In this document: one piece after another, positions 56,184-64,000 of the stretch
How the letters are laid out: each line of letters begins with the position of its first letter
How positions within the stretch are numbered: the first letter of the stretch is position 1
Program-made: the position numbers and the translations under genes
Assembly (NCBI RefSeq): GCF_900186955.1
Contig: NZ_LT906438.1
Span: 1,116,001-1,180,000, forward strand
DNA length: 64,000 nt
Source of the DNA: Bacillus pumilus
GTDB lineage: Bacteria > Bacillota > Bacilli > Bacillales > Bacillaceae
Direction: 5' to 3'
Notes under the pieces: generated by a model
What the model saw: the letters and a program-made list of their open reading frames with translations, nothing else
Databases searched by the model: none
What the model was told of the DNA's origin: nothing

Positions 56184-56925
56184 ATGATGTGAAATGCTGA
56201 AACCTTGAATCGTCATAAGGCATAGAGGAAGGAACAGAAACCGTTTCAAGCTCAGGATATTTAAGGGCAGACAGCCGGTGGCCAAATACACAGCCTGTAT
56301 CAATGTTGACAGTTCTGCCAACGAATCGCGGTTCTTTCACTGGTGTATGTCCGTAGACAATCCATGGTTTTCCGCGATATTCCTTTGCCCAATCCTTCCG
56401 CACAGGTCGCCCATCCGGCCACGTTTCTCCTGTGACTGCGCCAAATAATAGATAGGATCGCATCTGTTTGTTCGGCTTTCTTCCAATGTCCTTTTCCTTC
56501 ATCGCTGCGTGAGCAATCATCAGTTCATCAGGAATAAGTACATCGTAAAGCGGAGCCTTCTCAAATAGCTGCTTAAATTCATGTGACAATTTGGTTTGTT
56601 CATGAAGGGGCAGCTTTTTTATTTCGTTCACTGTGGTTTCAATGCCATGAAGTAATTTCACCGGATTTCCTTTTAAATAGCGATAAAGCTTAAAGCAATG
56701 GTTGCCAGGTACGTAGCGGATCGCGCCGTGTGCGTAGGCATGAATGACAAATCGCATGACATCTACTGACTGAGGTCCTCGATCTGTTAAATCACCGACA
56801 AGTGCTAGCGTTCTCTTATCAGGATGGACGGGTAATCCATGTTTGAATTCGTATCCTAGTTTGTGTATGAGGGCAAGCAGCTCTTCGTAGCAGCCGTGGA
56901 TATCACCAATGATATCAAATTTCAT
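56182..56925 (-). CDS. prpE: bis(5'-nucleosyl)-tetraphosphatase PrpE
   Basis: Metallophosphoesterase of 247 residues. Motifs in order: [24 protein letters not shown] and [10 protein letters not shown], which hold the two metals. In B. subtilis PrpE splits Ap4A and also acts on phosphotyrosine, and affects spore germination. ATG at 56925 behind GGAGGAAAT. Confidence 0.93.
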   Translation of the reverse strand: MKFDIIGDIHGCYEELLALIHKLGYEFKHGLPVHPDKRTLALVGDLTDRGPQSVDVMRFVIHAYAHGAIRYVPGNHCFKLYRYLKGNPVKLLHGIETTVNEIKKLPLHEQTKLSHEFKQLFEKAPLYDVLIPDELMIAHAAMKEKDIGRKPNKQMRSYLLFGAVTGETWPDGRPVRKDWAKEYRGKPWIVYGHTPVKEPRFVGRTVNIDTGCVFGHRLSALKYPELETVSVPSSMPYDDSRFQHFTS

Positions 56926-57087
56926 AAGATTTCCTCCTGATTTTTCTCATCCATTCATCGGGGTTAAAGAAGTTTGAATTTTAGAACATATAACGAATGG
57001 CTTTCTTTTCATTTAGGCAATTGTTAGAATCAATGCTTTAACGTAAACCTTAAAAGATTAAACATCAATGTTAGGAGGCTTTAGCCA

Positions 57088-58929
57088 ATGGAGCATACAT
57101 CTGTTTCATCACTCGTTGTCGTTATTATTGTCGCCTTTTTCACCCCACTTTTATTGCACCGATTTAAGCTGACCATTCCGGTCGTTGTTGCTGAAATCAT
57201 CATGGGGCTCATCATTGGAAAAAGCGGTCTTCAACTGGTAGTTGAACATGATGCATGGTTAGATACGTTATCCATGCTCGGTTTTATTTTTCTGATGTTT
57301 TTAAGTGGACTTGAAATAGATTTTTCTTCTTTCGAGTCAAAGAAGAAAGCACGAGAACTACCAAATGGTCTAAAAGAACCGAATACGTTTAAAGCAGCCA
57401 CTATTGTTTTTCTTGGCGTATTTAGTATTTCTTTTATTCTGTCCTATGCGTTTGTCCTTGCAGGGTTTATCCAAAATGCCTTTTTAATGACGCTCATTAT
57501 ATCGACGATCTCATTAGGGGTAGTGGTTCCCACCTTAAAAGAGGAAAAATTGATGCAGACGAATATCGGTCAAATCATCTTGCTTGTCGCTGTCATTGCG
57601 GATTTGGTGACGATGATTTTACTTGCTGTATTTTCCTCCATTTATGGCGATGGTACAGGGAATATGTGGCTTCTGCTCTTATTATTTGCTGCGGGCATCC
57701 TTCTTTATTTATTTGGCCGCGTATTTAAGACAAAGTCAATTTTTCAGTCCATGTCAAAAGGGACCGTGCAAATTGGGACAAGGGCGATCTTTACTCTCAT
57801 TATAGTCTTAGTTGCTTTATCTGAATCACTCGGTGCTGAAAATATTCTTGGGGCGTTTTTAGCGGGCGTACTTGTGTCCCTTCTTTCGCCGAATAAAGAG
57901 CTTGTCCAGCAGCTGGATTCATTTGGCTACGGATTTTTGATCCCCATCTTCTTTGTGATGGTCGGAGTGGATTTGAATATATGGGCACTGTTCAAGGACC
58001 CAAACATTATGATCATGATCCCGCTGCTATTTATTGCATTACTGATTAGTAAACTCATCCCGATTCTTTATTTGAAAAAATGGTATGACATGAAAAAAGT
58101 GATCGGCTCTGGCTTTTTATTAACATCGACATTATCACTCGTCATTGCAGCTGCGACGATCGGGGAGCGGCTCGGAGTCATTGATCATAAAATGTCCGGC
58201 GCGCTAATTTTAGTCGCGATACTCACGAGTATTTTAACGCCAGTTTGGTTTAAAGCACTGTTTAAAAAAGAACAAGCTGTGAGCCATAAAAAACGTGTGA
58301 CCTTTATTGGTGCAAATCAGCTGACCTTACCTGTCACACTCGATTTACATCAGGATGAATATGATATTCGAATTTTGCATGTCTTTCAAGAAAATAAAGA
58401 AGCGATGCTCGCCGACACCATCTTTGAAGTCGAATCAATTGAAGAGTACGACGATGAGACGCTGCGAAAGGCAGGCGTTGGCCAGGAGGATGTCCTCGTC
58501 GTCGCAACAGGCAGTGAGACGAAAAATAAGGAAATTGCTTTATTTGCAAAGGAAGAAGGAGCAAAACAAGTCATTGCGAGTGTGAGCAAAGCTGAGGCAG
58601 AGCTAACATTGAAGGAAGCGGGCATTGATACGTTTTCTAATTTCCTATCATCTAAAACGGTGCTAAGAGCCTTGATTGAAGCACCGGATGCGATTCGATT
58701 ATTAACAAATGAGGATACTTCCTTGTATCAAATTCAAATGAACAATCATCGCTACCACAATGTCATGCTGAGGGAATTTCCGTTTACCGGCGATTTGGTC
58801 TTTGTCCGTATTTTCAGAGGGATAGACAGCTTAGTACCACATGGAGATACGACGCTTAGAAGTGGTGACCGTGTGCTTGTGTCGGGCTCTCGTGAGTATG
58901 TAGCAGGACTTAGAGCCCAATTAGAGTGA
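57088..58929 (+). CDS. yjbQ: CPA2-family cation/proton antiporter
   Basis: Membrane transporter of 613 residues. About 12 helices fill residues 1-385, with the LSGLEIDFS and LGAFLAGVLVSLLS segments of monovalent cation:proton antiporters-2. A cytoplasmic TrkA-N type (RCK) domain starts near residue 400 with an atypical nucleotide loop (VTFIGANQL), and a TrkA-C domain ends the chain. K+ or Na+ is the probable ion. AGGAGG precedes the ATG. Confidence 0.92.
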   Translation: MEHTSVSSLVVVIIVAFFTPLLLHRFKLTIPVVVAEIIMGLIIGKSGLQLVVEHDAWLDTLSMLGFIFLMFLSGLEIDFSSFESKKKARELPNGLKEPNTFKAATIVFLGVFSISFILSYAFVLAGFIQNAFLMTLIISTISLGVVVPTLKEEKLMQTNIGQIILLVAVIADLVTMILLAVFSSIYGDGTGNMWLLLLLFAAGILLYLFGRVFKTKSIFQSMSKGTVQIGTRAIFTLIIVLVALSESLGAENILGAFLAGVLVSLLSPNKELVQQLDSFGYGFLIPIFFVMVGVDLNIWALFKDPNIMIMIPLLFIALLISKLIPILYLKKWYDMKKVIGSGFLLTSTLSLVIAAATIGERLGVIDHKMSGALILVAILTSILTPVWFKALFKKEQAVSHKKRVTFIGANQLTLPVTLDLHQDEYDIRILHVFQENKEAMLADTIFEVESIEEYDDETLRKAGVGQEDVLVVATGSETKNKEIALFAKEEGAKQVIASVSKAEAELTLKEAGIDTFSNFLSSKTVLRALIEAPDAIRLLTNEDTSLYQIQMNNHRYHNVMLREFPFTGDLVFVRIFRGIDSLVPHGDTTLRSGDRVLVSGSREYVAGLRAQLE

Positions 58930-58939
58930 GAATGAACCC

Positions 58940-58968
58940 TTGACCAATGAACAATTCCTGATTAAGAT
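58940..58968 (+). promoter_or_regulatory. tenA-thi operon promoter
   Basis: TTGACC (58940-58945), 17-base spacer, TAAGAT (58963-58968), ten bases after yjbQ and just before the riboswitch. Confidence 0.82.
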
Positions 58969-58995
58969 AGAAGTACAACATCATATATTTGATCC

Positions 58996-59151
58996 ACTAG
59001 GGGAGTCCTTTAAAAGGGCTGAGATAAAAGTATCGACTTTTAGACCCTCATTACCTGAACAGGTTCATACCTGCGTAGGGAAGTGGTGCGGTTTTTGATT
59101 ATGCTTTTTACAAATTCCAAGCCACTTTCCATACGGAAAGTGGCTTTTTTA
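58996..59151 (+). promoter_or_regulatory. TPP riboswitch (THI element) with terminator
   Basis: Aptamer with the conserved parts GGGGAGTCC, GGGCTGAGATAAAAG, ACCCTCATTACCTGAACAGG and ACCTGCGTAGGGAAGTGG (58998-59087). The terminator GCCACTTTCC-ATAC-GGAAAGTGGC plus T-run lies at 59121-59150. Its 5' arm can also pair with the GGGAAGTGG end of the aptamer, so TPP binding should free it to terminate. Confidence 0.95.
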
Positions 59152-59176
59152 TATGGAAAAACAGGAGGAGAGAAAC

Positions 59177-59887
59177 ATGACATTTTCAACTGAATGTAAA
59201 GAAGCAGCAGCACCATGGTGGAATGGAAGCTTTACACACCCCTTTGTGAAAGGGATTGGCGATGGCACGCTGTCACTCGATCGTTTCACGTATTATGTGA
59301 TGCAAGATTCATATTATTTAACTCATTTTGCAAAGGTGCAAGCATATGGAGCGGCAATTAGTGAGGACTTACATACGACGGGCAGAATGGCGTATCATGC
59401 GCAGGGAACGTATGAAGCAGAGCTGTCGCTGCATAGAAAGTTTACAGAGCTTTTAGAGATTTCAGATGAAGCCATCGAGAACTTTAAGCCTTCTCCCACT
59501 GCATATGCGTATACGTCTCATATGTACCGATCTGTGAAAAGCGGACGATTCGAAGAGATATTAGCTGCGTTATTGCCGTGCTACTGGCTTTATTATGAGG
59601 TGGGTGAAAAGCTGAAACAAACCACACCTGACCATCCGATTTATCAGGAATGGATTTTGACATATGGAGGGGATTGGTTTAAGGAACTTGTCTTTGAACA
59701 AGTCAACCGCTTTGATGAACTAGCCGAAAAAGCACCAGAACATGTACGGGCCAATATGAAAGAAAATTTTGTGATTTCAAGCTATTACGAATACCATTTC
59801 TGGGAGATGGCGTATCAAAAAGAAATGTGGCAAACAGCATGCTTAGATGGGGTTGGTGCAAATGGAACTCCACGCAGTGACAAATGA
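59177..59887 (+). CDS. tenA: aminopyrimidine aminohydrolase TenA
   Basis: Salvages degraded thiamine by hydrolysing aminomethyl-pyrimidine to HMP. 236 residues, helical TenA fold; the active-site segments YVMQDSYYL and LLPCYWLYYEVGE, with Cys near residue 135, and YSSYYEYHFW-like C-terminus are present. ATG at 59177 is six bases after GGAGGAG; a longer frame starts in the terminator. Overlaps tenI by 26 bases. Confidence 0.95.
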   Translation: MTFSTECKEAAAPWWNGSFTHPFVKGIGDGTLSLDRFTYYVMQDSYYLTHFAKVQAYGAAISEDLHTTGRMAYHAQGTYEAELSLHRKFTELLEISDEAIENFKPSPTAYAYTSHMYRSVKSGRFEEILAALLPCYWLYYEVGEKLKQTTPDHPIYQEWILTYGGDWFKELVFEQVNRFDELAEKAPEHVRANMKENFVISSYYEYHFWEMAYQKEMWQTACLDGVGANGTPRSDK

Positions 59888-60479
59888 TTCGCTTCCTGCG
59901 GGTGAGCTGATCAAACAAATAAAAAACATTGCACCTGAAGTGGATTTTATTCATATCCGGGAACGGTCTAAAACAGCAAGTGAGCTTGTTGATCTCGTGA
60001 AAGGTCTCCTTTTAGAAGGTGTACCGAAAGAGAAGCTCATCATCAACGACAGAGTAGACGTTGCACTGCTCACCAATATTCACCGGGTACATCTCCCGGG
60101 CCATAGCTTTTCGCCAAAAGAGCTGCGGCAAAAATTCCCTCATCTTCATGCGGGCGTCTCTGTTCATTCGATTGAAGAAGGGAAAGCAGCTGAGAAAAAT
60201 GGAGCAGAGTATGTCATATTTGGGCACGTATATGACACCACTTGTAAACCAGGACTTCAGGCAAGAGGCGTACAGCTTGTGAAAGAACTGACATCTCTAC
60301 TATCTATTCCAGTCGTGGCAATCGGTGGTGTGACACCTGACCGCATTCCAGAATTGAGACACGCGAATGTGAAAGGGATTGCTGTCATGTCTGGAATTTT
60401 TACTCATCATCAGCCGCGCAAGATGGCACAAGCATTTTCTAAACAAGTAAAGGAGCATCCTTATGAAGAAGCATTATGA
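59862..60479 (+). CDS. tenI: thiazole tautomerase TenI
   Basis: ThiE-like TIM barrel of 205 residues that aromatises the thiazole carboxylate made by ThiG. Seen are DRVDVALLTNIHRVHLPGHS, a phosphate-binding VAIGGVTPDRI loop and GIAVMSGIF. ATG at 59862 lies inside the end of tenA; a start 15 bases earlier is less likely because this one gives the B. subtilis length. Confidence 0.93.
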   Translation: MELHAVTNDSLPAGELIKQIKNIAPEVDFIHIRERSKTASELVDLVKGLLLEGVPKEKLIINDRVDVALLTNIHRVHLPGHSFSPKELRQKFPHLHAGVSVHSIEEGKAAEKNGAEYVIFGHVYDTTCKPGLQARGVQLVKELTSLLSIPVVAIGGVTPDRIPELRHANVKGIAVMSGIFTHHQPRKMAQAFSKQVKEHPYEEAL

Positions 60480-61575
60480 TGTGGCAATCATTGGTGGTGG
60501 AATCATAGGGATGTCCATTGCCTATCACCTTGCAAAAGCAGGAAAGCAGGTCGTCTTATTTGAGGCGAATGAGGTAGGGAAGCAAACGACAAGTGCGGCT
60601 GCTGGGATGCTTGGTGCACATGCTGAAGGAGAGGGTCATGAGGATATTTTTTTTCAAGTAGGCAGAGCAAGCCAGGCATTGTACGAAAAGTTAAAAGTCG
60701 ATCTACAGCATGAATCTGGCATTGATATTCGAACATCAGCGGGCGGTATCATGAAGGTAGCCTTTACCGAAGAGGAGAAACAAGCACTTTGCCGGATGCA
60801 GCATTTGTCTTCATTTGAGTGGATGGACGCAGGCAGCGTAAAAAAATGCATGCCTCAAATGGCAGAGAATATCCTAGGAGCAGGTTTGATTAAAGAGGAT
60901 GTTCATGTCGAACCTTATGCGGTATGCCGAGCATTTTGGCAGGCGGCGGTCAGGTACGGGGCAGAAGTGAAAGAGTGTACACCCGTGATCGAAGTGAAGC
61001 GGGAGAAAGAAGCGTTAGCAATTAGAACAACGATGGGAACATTCACATGTGATGAACTAACTGTAGCAAGTGGTGTATGGTCTGGCCATTTTTTTGAAGA
61101 GCTTGGATTATCTCATTCTCTTTATCCAGTAAAAGGGGAATGTGTGTCTGTATGGAATCATGGTCCAGCACTCCAACACACCATTTACCATGATCATTGT
61201 TACATCGTTCAACGAGATAGCGGCAAACTGATCGTTGGCGCAACGATGAAGCCAAACGAGTGGCAAACTGTTCCAACGCTTGGCGGTATCGAAGCTGTTA
61301 TTCAAAAGGCGTCACAGCTGATGCCTTCGATCAAGGAGATGCCGATTGATCAGTGCTGGGCTGGCCTTCGTCCGGCGACAAGCGACCAGCATCCCTACAT
61401 CGGAAGACATCCAGAAGATCGGCGTATTCTTTTTGCTGCTGGTCATTACAGAAATGGTATTTTACTTGCTCCGATTACTGGAAAGATCATTCGCGACCTG
61501 ATATTAGGTGAACCGGTCAAAAAAGAATGGCTTCACGCATTTCGTATTGACCGAAAGGAGGCACTGTTTGTATGA
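60463..61575 (+). CDS. thiO: glycine oxidase ThiO
   Basis: FAD enzyme of 370 residues that oxidises glycine to the imine used for the thiazole ring. FAD-binding GGGIIGMSIAYHLAKAGKQV at residues 9-28, then TSAAAGMLGAH. The C-terminal active-site region RPATSDQHPYIG and GHYRNGILLAP carries the conserved arginine. Also called goxB. AAAGGAG precedes the ATG, which overlaps tenI. Confidence 0.95.
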   Translation: MKKHYDVAIIGGGIIGMSIAYHLAKAGKQVVLFEANEVGKQTTSAAAGMLGAHAEGEGHEDIFFQVGRASQALYEKLKVDLQHESGIDIRTSAGGIMKVAFTEEEKQALCRMQHLSSFEWMDAGSVKKCMPQMAENILGAGLIKEDVHVEPYAVCRAFWQAAVRYGAEVKECTPVIEVKREKEALAIRTTMGTFTCDELTVASGVWSGHFFEELGLSHSLYPVKGECVSVWNHGPALQHTIYHDHCYIVQRDSGKLIVGATMKPNEWQTVPTLGGIEAVIQKASQLMPSIKEMPIDQCWAGLRPATSDQHPYIGRHPEDRRILFAAGHYRNGILLAPITGKIIRDLILGEPVKKEWLHAFRIDRKEALFV

Positions 61576-61775
61576 AAATTCAATTGAATGGCAGAATCGT
61601 TGATTTCGATCAAGAGAATGGAACGATCTATGACCTGCTATCAGACTATCAGCTTGAAAATCGAGTAGTGATTGTGGAAAAGAACCAAGAAATTATTGAT
61701 AAAGAAGCGTTTCAACAAGTGAAAATTCAACCTAATGACACGATCGAAATCGTTCACTTTGTAGGAGGAGGATGA
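61572..61775 (+). CDS. thiS: sulfur carrier protein ThiS
   Basis: Ubiquitin-fold protein of 67 residues with the required C-terminal Gly-Gly (VHFVGGG), which is adenylated by ThiF and then carries thiocarboxylate to ThiG. ATGA overlap with thiO. Confidence 0.95.
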   Translation: MKIQLNGRIVDFDQENGTIYDLLSDYQLENRVVIVEKNQEIIDKEAFQQVKIQPNDTIEIVHFVGGG

Positions 61776-61779
61776 CAAC

Positions 61780-62547
61780 ATGCTGCATATTGGCGGAAAA
61801 ACATTCACATCTAGATTATTACTTGGTACAGGGAAGTATCCATCATTTGAAGTTCAAAAAGAAGCCGTGAACGTATCAGAAGCAGAAATATTAACCTTTG
61901 CTGTGAGAAGAATGAACATTTTCGAAGCATCTCAGCCAAACTTTTTGGAGCAGCTTGATTTATCAAAATATACGCTGCTTCCGAATACAGCTGGTGCTAG
62001 TACAGCGGAAGAGGCAGTTCGTATTGCTCGATTAGCGAAGGCTTCTGGACTGTGTGACATGATCAAGGTAGAAGTCATTGGCTGCTCAAGGTCTCTTCTG
62101 CCAGATCCAGTCGAAACGTTAAAAGCATCCGAAATGCTACTCGAAGAAGGATTTATCGTGCTGCCATATACATCTGATGATGTGGTACTGGCAAGAAAAT
62201 TAGAAGAGCTTGGTGTCCATGCCATCATGCCAGGTGCTTCGCCGATTGGTTCAGGGCAAGGCTTACTAAACCCTCTGAATCTCTCATTTATTATCGAGCA
62301 GGCAAAGGTACCGGTGATTATTGATGCTGGTGTAGGCTCTCCAAAGGATGCGGCTTATGCGATGGAGCTAGGGGCTGACGCTGTATTACTGAACACCGCT
62401 GTGTCAGGTGCAAAGGACCCTGTGAAAATGGCAAAAGCCATGAAGCTGGCGATTGAATCAGGAAGGCTAGGCTTCGAGGCGGGACGTATTCCTTTGAAAA
62501 ACTACGGGACAGCAAGCAGTCCGCAGGAAGGAATGCTGGCATTTTGA
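61780..62547 (+). CDS. thiG: thiazole synthase ThiG
   Basis: Forms thiazole phosphate from deoxyxylulose phosphate, dehydroglycine and ThiS thiocarboxylate. TIM barrel of 255 residues with the imine-forming lysine in [10 protein letters not shown] near residue 97 and the phosphate site [24 protein letters not shown] at 61780, GGAGGAGG upstream. Confidence 0.96.
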   Translation: MLHIGGKTFTSRLLLGTGKYPSFEVQKEAVNVSEAEILTFAVRRMNIFEASQPNFLEQLDLSKYTLLPNTAGASTAEEAVRIARLAKASGLCDMIKVEVIGCSRSLLPDPVETLKASEMLLEEGFIVLPYTSDDVVLARKLEELGVHAIMPGASPIGSGQGLLNPLNLSFIIEQAKVPVIIDAGVGSPKDAAYAMELGADAVLLNTAVSGAKDPVKMAKAMKLAIESGRLGFEAGRIPLKNYGTASSPQEGMLAF

Positions 62548-63557
62548 GCACACGTTATTCACGCCAAGAGCTCTTTCAGCCAATTGGCACAGAGGGACAA
62601 AAGCGGTTAAATGACTCAAAGGCCGTCATTATTGGCGCAGGAGCGCTTGGAACAGCTAGTGCGGAAATGCTCGTTCGTGCTGGCGTTGGATCTGTCACCA
62701 TTTTGGATCGAGATTATATTGAATGGAGTAACCTTCAGCGTCAGCTGCTTTACACAGAGCAAGATGTGCAGGATCGGCTGCCAAAGGCCGTGGCGGCTGA
62801 AAATAGACTCAAACAGATAAATAGTGACGTGCAGGTCAAAGGAATCGTCGTCGATGTGACCGCTGAACAGATTGATGAACTAGTCAGCGGCGCTTCAATT
62901 ATTGTCGATGCAGCGGATAATTTTGAGGTGAGAATGATCGCTAATGATGCTGCTGTCAAACATCAAATTCCATTCCTTTATGGAGCTTGCGTTGCCAGCT
63001 ATGGTATTCAATTTACTGTCATTCCTGGGGAAACACCGTGTTTACACTGCCTGCTTGAACATTTACCCGCACAAGGCATGACATGTGATACAGCCGGTAT
63101 CATTAGTCCAGTTGTGCAGCAGGTCGCATCATATCAAGTGGCAGATGCCCTGAAGTGTTTAACAGGTCATCAAGTGACGCCAATTTTAAGATCCTTTGAT
63201 TTATGGACCAATGAGCGGTCTGACATCCGATCAACCAGCTCTTTAAAGAAGAAGCAATGTCCAAGCTGCGGACTGAAGACATATCCTTTTCTCTCCTATG
63301 ACAAGAGAGCGAAAGCAGATGTACTATGCGGCCGCAATACGGTCCAAATCCGCAGTGCAGCCGAAACCCCGCCGCCATTAAACGAAGTGGCTCTTCGGTT
63401 AAAGAAAGCAGGGATGGATGTCCTTGAAAATCCGTATTTGCTTTCCTGTCAAAAGGATGAATATAAGCTTGTCTTATTTAAAGACGGCAGAGCTCTTGTC
63501 CATGGCACAAATGATATGGCAAAAGCAAGAACCATTTATCATCAATGGATTGGCTAA
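62544..63557 (+). CDS. thiF: ThiS adenylyltransferase ThiF
   Basis: E1-like enzyme of 337 residues that adenylates the ThiS C-terminus. Nucleotide loop [22 protein letters not shown] at about residues 28-49, DAADNFEVR, and two zinc cysteine pairs, CLHC and CPSC. A C-terminal tail of about 80 residues lacks a rhodanese domain. TTG start at 62544 overlaps the thiG stop (TTGA). Confidence 0.93.
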   Translation: MSTRYSRQELFQPIGTEGQKRLNDSKAVIIGAGALGTASAEMLVRAGVGSVTILDRDYIEWSNLQRQLLYTEQDVQDRLPKAVAAENRLKQINSDVQVKGIVVDVTAEQIDELVSGASIIVDAADNFEVRMIANDAAVKHQIPFLYGACVASYGIQFTVIPGETPCLHCLLEHLPAQGMTCDTAGIISPVVQQVASYQVADALKCLTGHQVTPILRSFDLWTNERSDIRSTSSLKKKQCPSCGLKTYPFLSYDKRAKADVLCGRNTVQIRSAAETPPPLNEVALRLKKAGMDVLENPYLLSCQKDEYKLVLFKDGRALVHGTNDMAKARTIYHQWIG

Positions 63558-63573
63558 TGAGAGGTGTGATGAA

Positions 63574-64000
63574 ATGACGATCAAAAAAGCATTCACAATT
63601 GCAGGTTCTGATTCTGGCGGCGGAGCAGGCATTCAAGCTGATTTAAAAACCTTTCAGGAGCTCGGTGTGTTCGGAATGTCTGCGATCACAGCGATTACAG
63701 CACAAAACACACTAGGTGTTCACGGAGTATATCCGCTTTCAAACGAGGCGTTAGAAAGTCAAATTGATGCAGTGGCAGAGGATTTACTGCCAGATGCCGT
63801 CAAAACAGGAATGCTGTGGAGCGCAGACATGATCAGGATAGTTGCTGATAAAACGGTTCAATATGACATGAAGCTCATTGTCGATCCAGTGATGATCGCA
63901 AAAGGAGGCGCTTCTTTATTAAATGAAGATGCGGTCTCAGCGTTGAAAACACACTTGCTGCCTGTCAGCTATGCCGTAACGCCGAATCTCCCTGAAGCAG
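63574..64000 (+). CDS. thiD: HMP/HMP-phosphate kinase, partial
   Basis: Open frame of 142 codons running off the right edge. The start MTIKKAFTIAGSDSGGGAGI is the ribokinase-family signature of ThiD (yjbV in B. subtilis), which phosphorylates hydroxymethylpyrimidine and its phosphate; DPVMIAKGG follows. ATG at 63574 with GAGGTG upstream. Last visible gene of the operon. Confidence 0.93.
   Translation, partial: MTIKKAFTIAGSDSGGGAGIQADLKTFQELGVFGMSAITAITAQNTLGVHGVYPLSNEALESQIDAVAEDLLPDAVKTGMLWSADMIRIVADKTVQYDMKLIVDPVMIAKGGASLLNEDAVSALKTHLLPVSYAVTPNLPEA

Overview
The window is a 64 kb stretch of low-GC Gram-positive chromosome. Gene order follows the Bacillus subtilis segment from yitS to yjbV almost gene for gene (yit block, argCJBD-carAB-argF, yjzC, med-comZ, fabHA-fabF, app, trpS, opp, yjbC-spx, mecA, coiA, pepF, yjbH to yjbQ, tenA-thi). 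Protein sequences are diverged from B. subtilis by an amount that fits the B. pumilus / safensis / altitudinis group. That species-level call is an inference from gene order and recalled sequences. I see no prophage, insertion sequence, CRISPR array, rRNA or tRNA.

Layout. 1-1943: end of a BMP-family binding lipoprotein gene, translationally coupled to a chemoreceptor; not part of the B. subtilis order I know. 1992-9142: yitS, yitT, ipi, a two-gene reverse-strand small-protein unit, yitU, yitV, yitW, yitY, yitZ. 9213-18687: the arginine/carbamoyl-phosphate operon with ArgR/AhrC-type boxes. 18751-23785: yjzC, an extra MFS transporter, yjzD, yjaU, yjaV, med-comZ, yjzB. 23860-27028: FapR-controlled fabHA-fabF, then yjaZ. 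27080-32988: appDFABC peptide transporter. 33108-35201: yjbA and the T-box-controlled trpS. 35368-41316: oppABCDF with a long structured leader. 41384-49638: small membrane protein, yjbC-spx with several stress promoters, yjbE, mecA, a cardiolipin synthase, ComK-driven coiA, pepF. 49641-53097: yizD, the RoxS/RsaE small RNA, spxH (yjbH), yjbI haemoglobin, cwlQ (yjbJ), yjbK. 53331-58929: yjbL, small alarmone synthetase yjbM, NAD kinase, pseudouridine synthase yjbO, prpE, antiporter yjbQ. 58940-64000: TPP riboswitch and tenA-tenI-thiO-thiS-thiG-thiF-thiD, the last gene cut by the window end.

How it fits together. The region combines amino-acid supply (arginine operon, two five-gene oligopeptide permeases, trpS) with the regulatory core of competence and thiol/oxidative stress: Med and ComZ, Spx with its adaptor SpxH and the ClpC adaptor MecA, CoiA, PepF and the RoxS RNA. 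Most control elements are classical and readable: FapR box, K-box, PerR-like box, sigma-B and ECF promoters, T-box, THI element, ArgR boxes.

The less expected observations are: a dual-start ipi gene that could give a lipoprotein and a cytosolic inhibitor; a dispersed hairpin repeat with compensatory changes; an unlisted 49-aa reverse-strand gene behind a forespore-type promoter; a four-cysteine (Fe-S type) motif in both App ATPases that is largely gone from the Opp ATPases; a possible membrane-anchored form of PepF; and an SpxH with one cysteine of its CXXC motif replaced.
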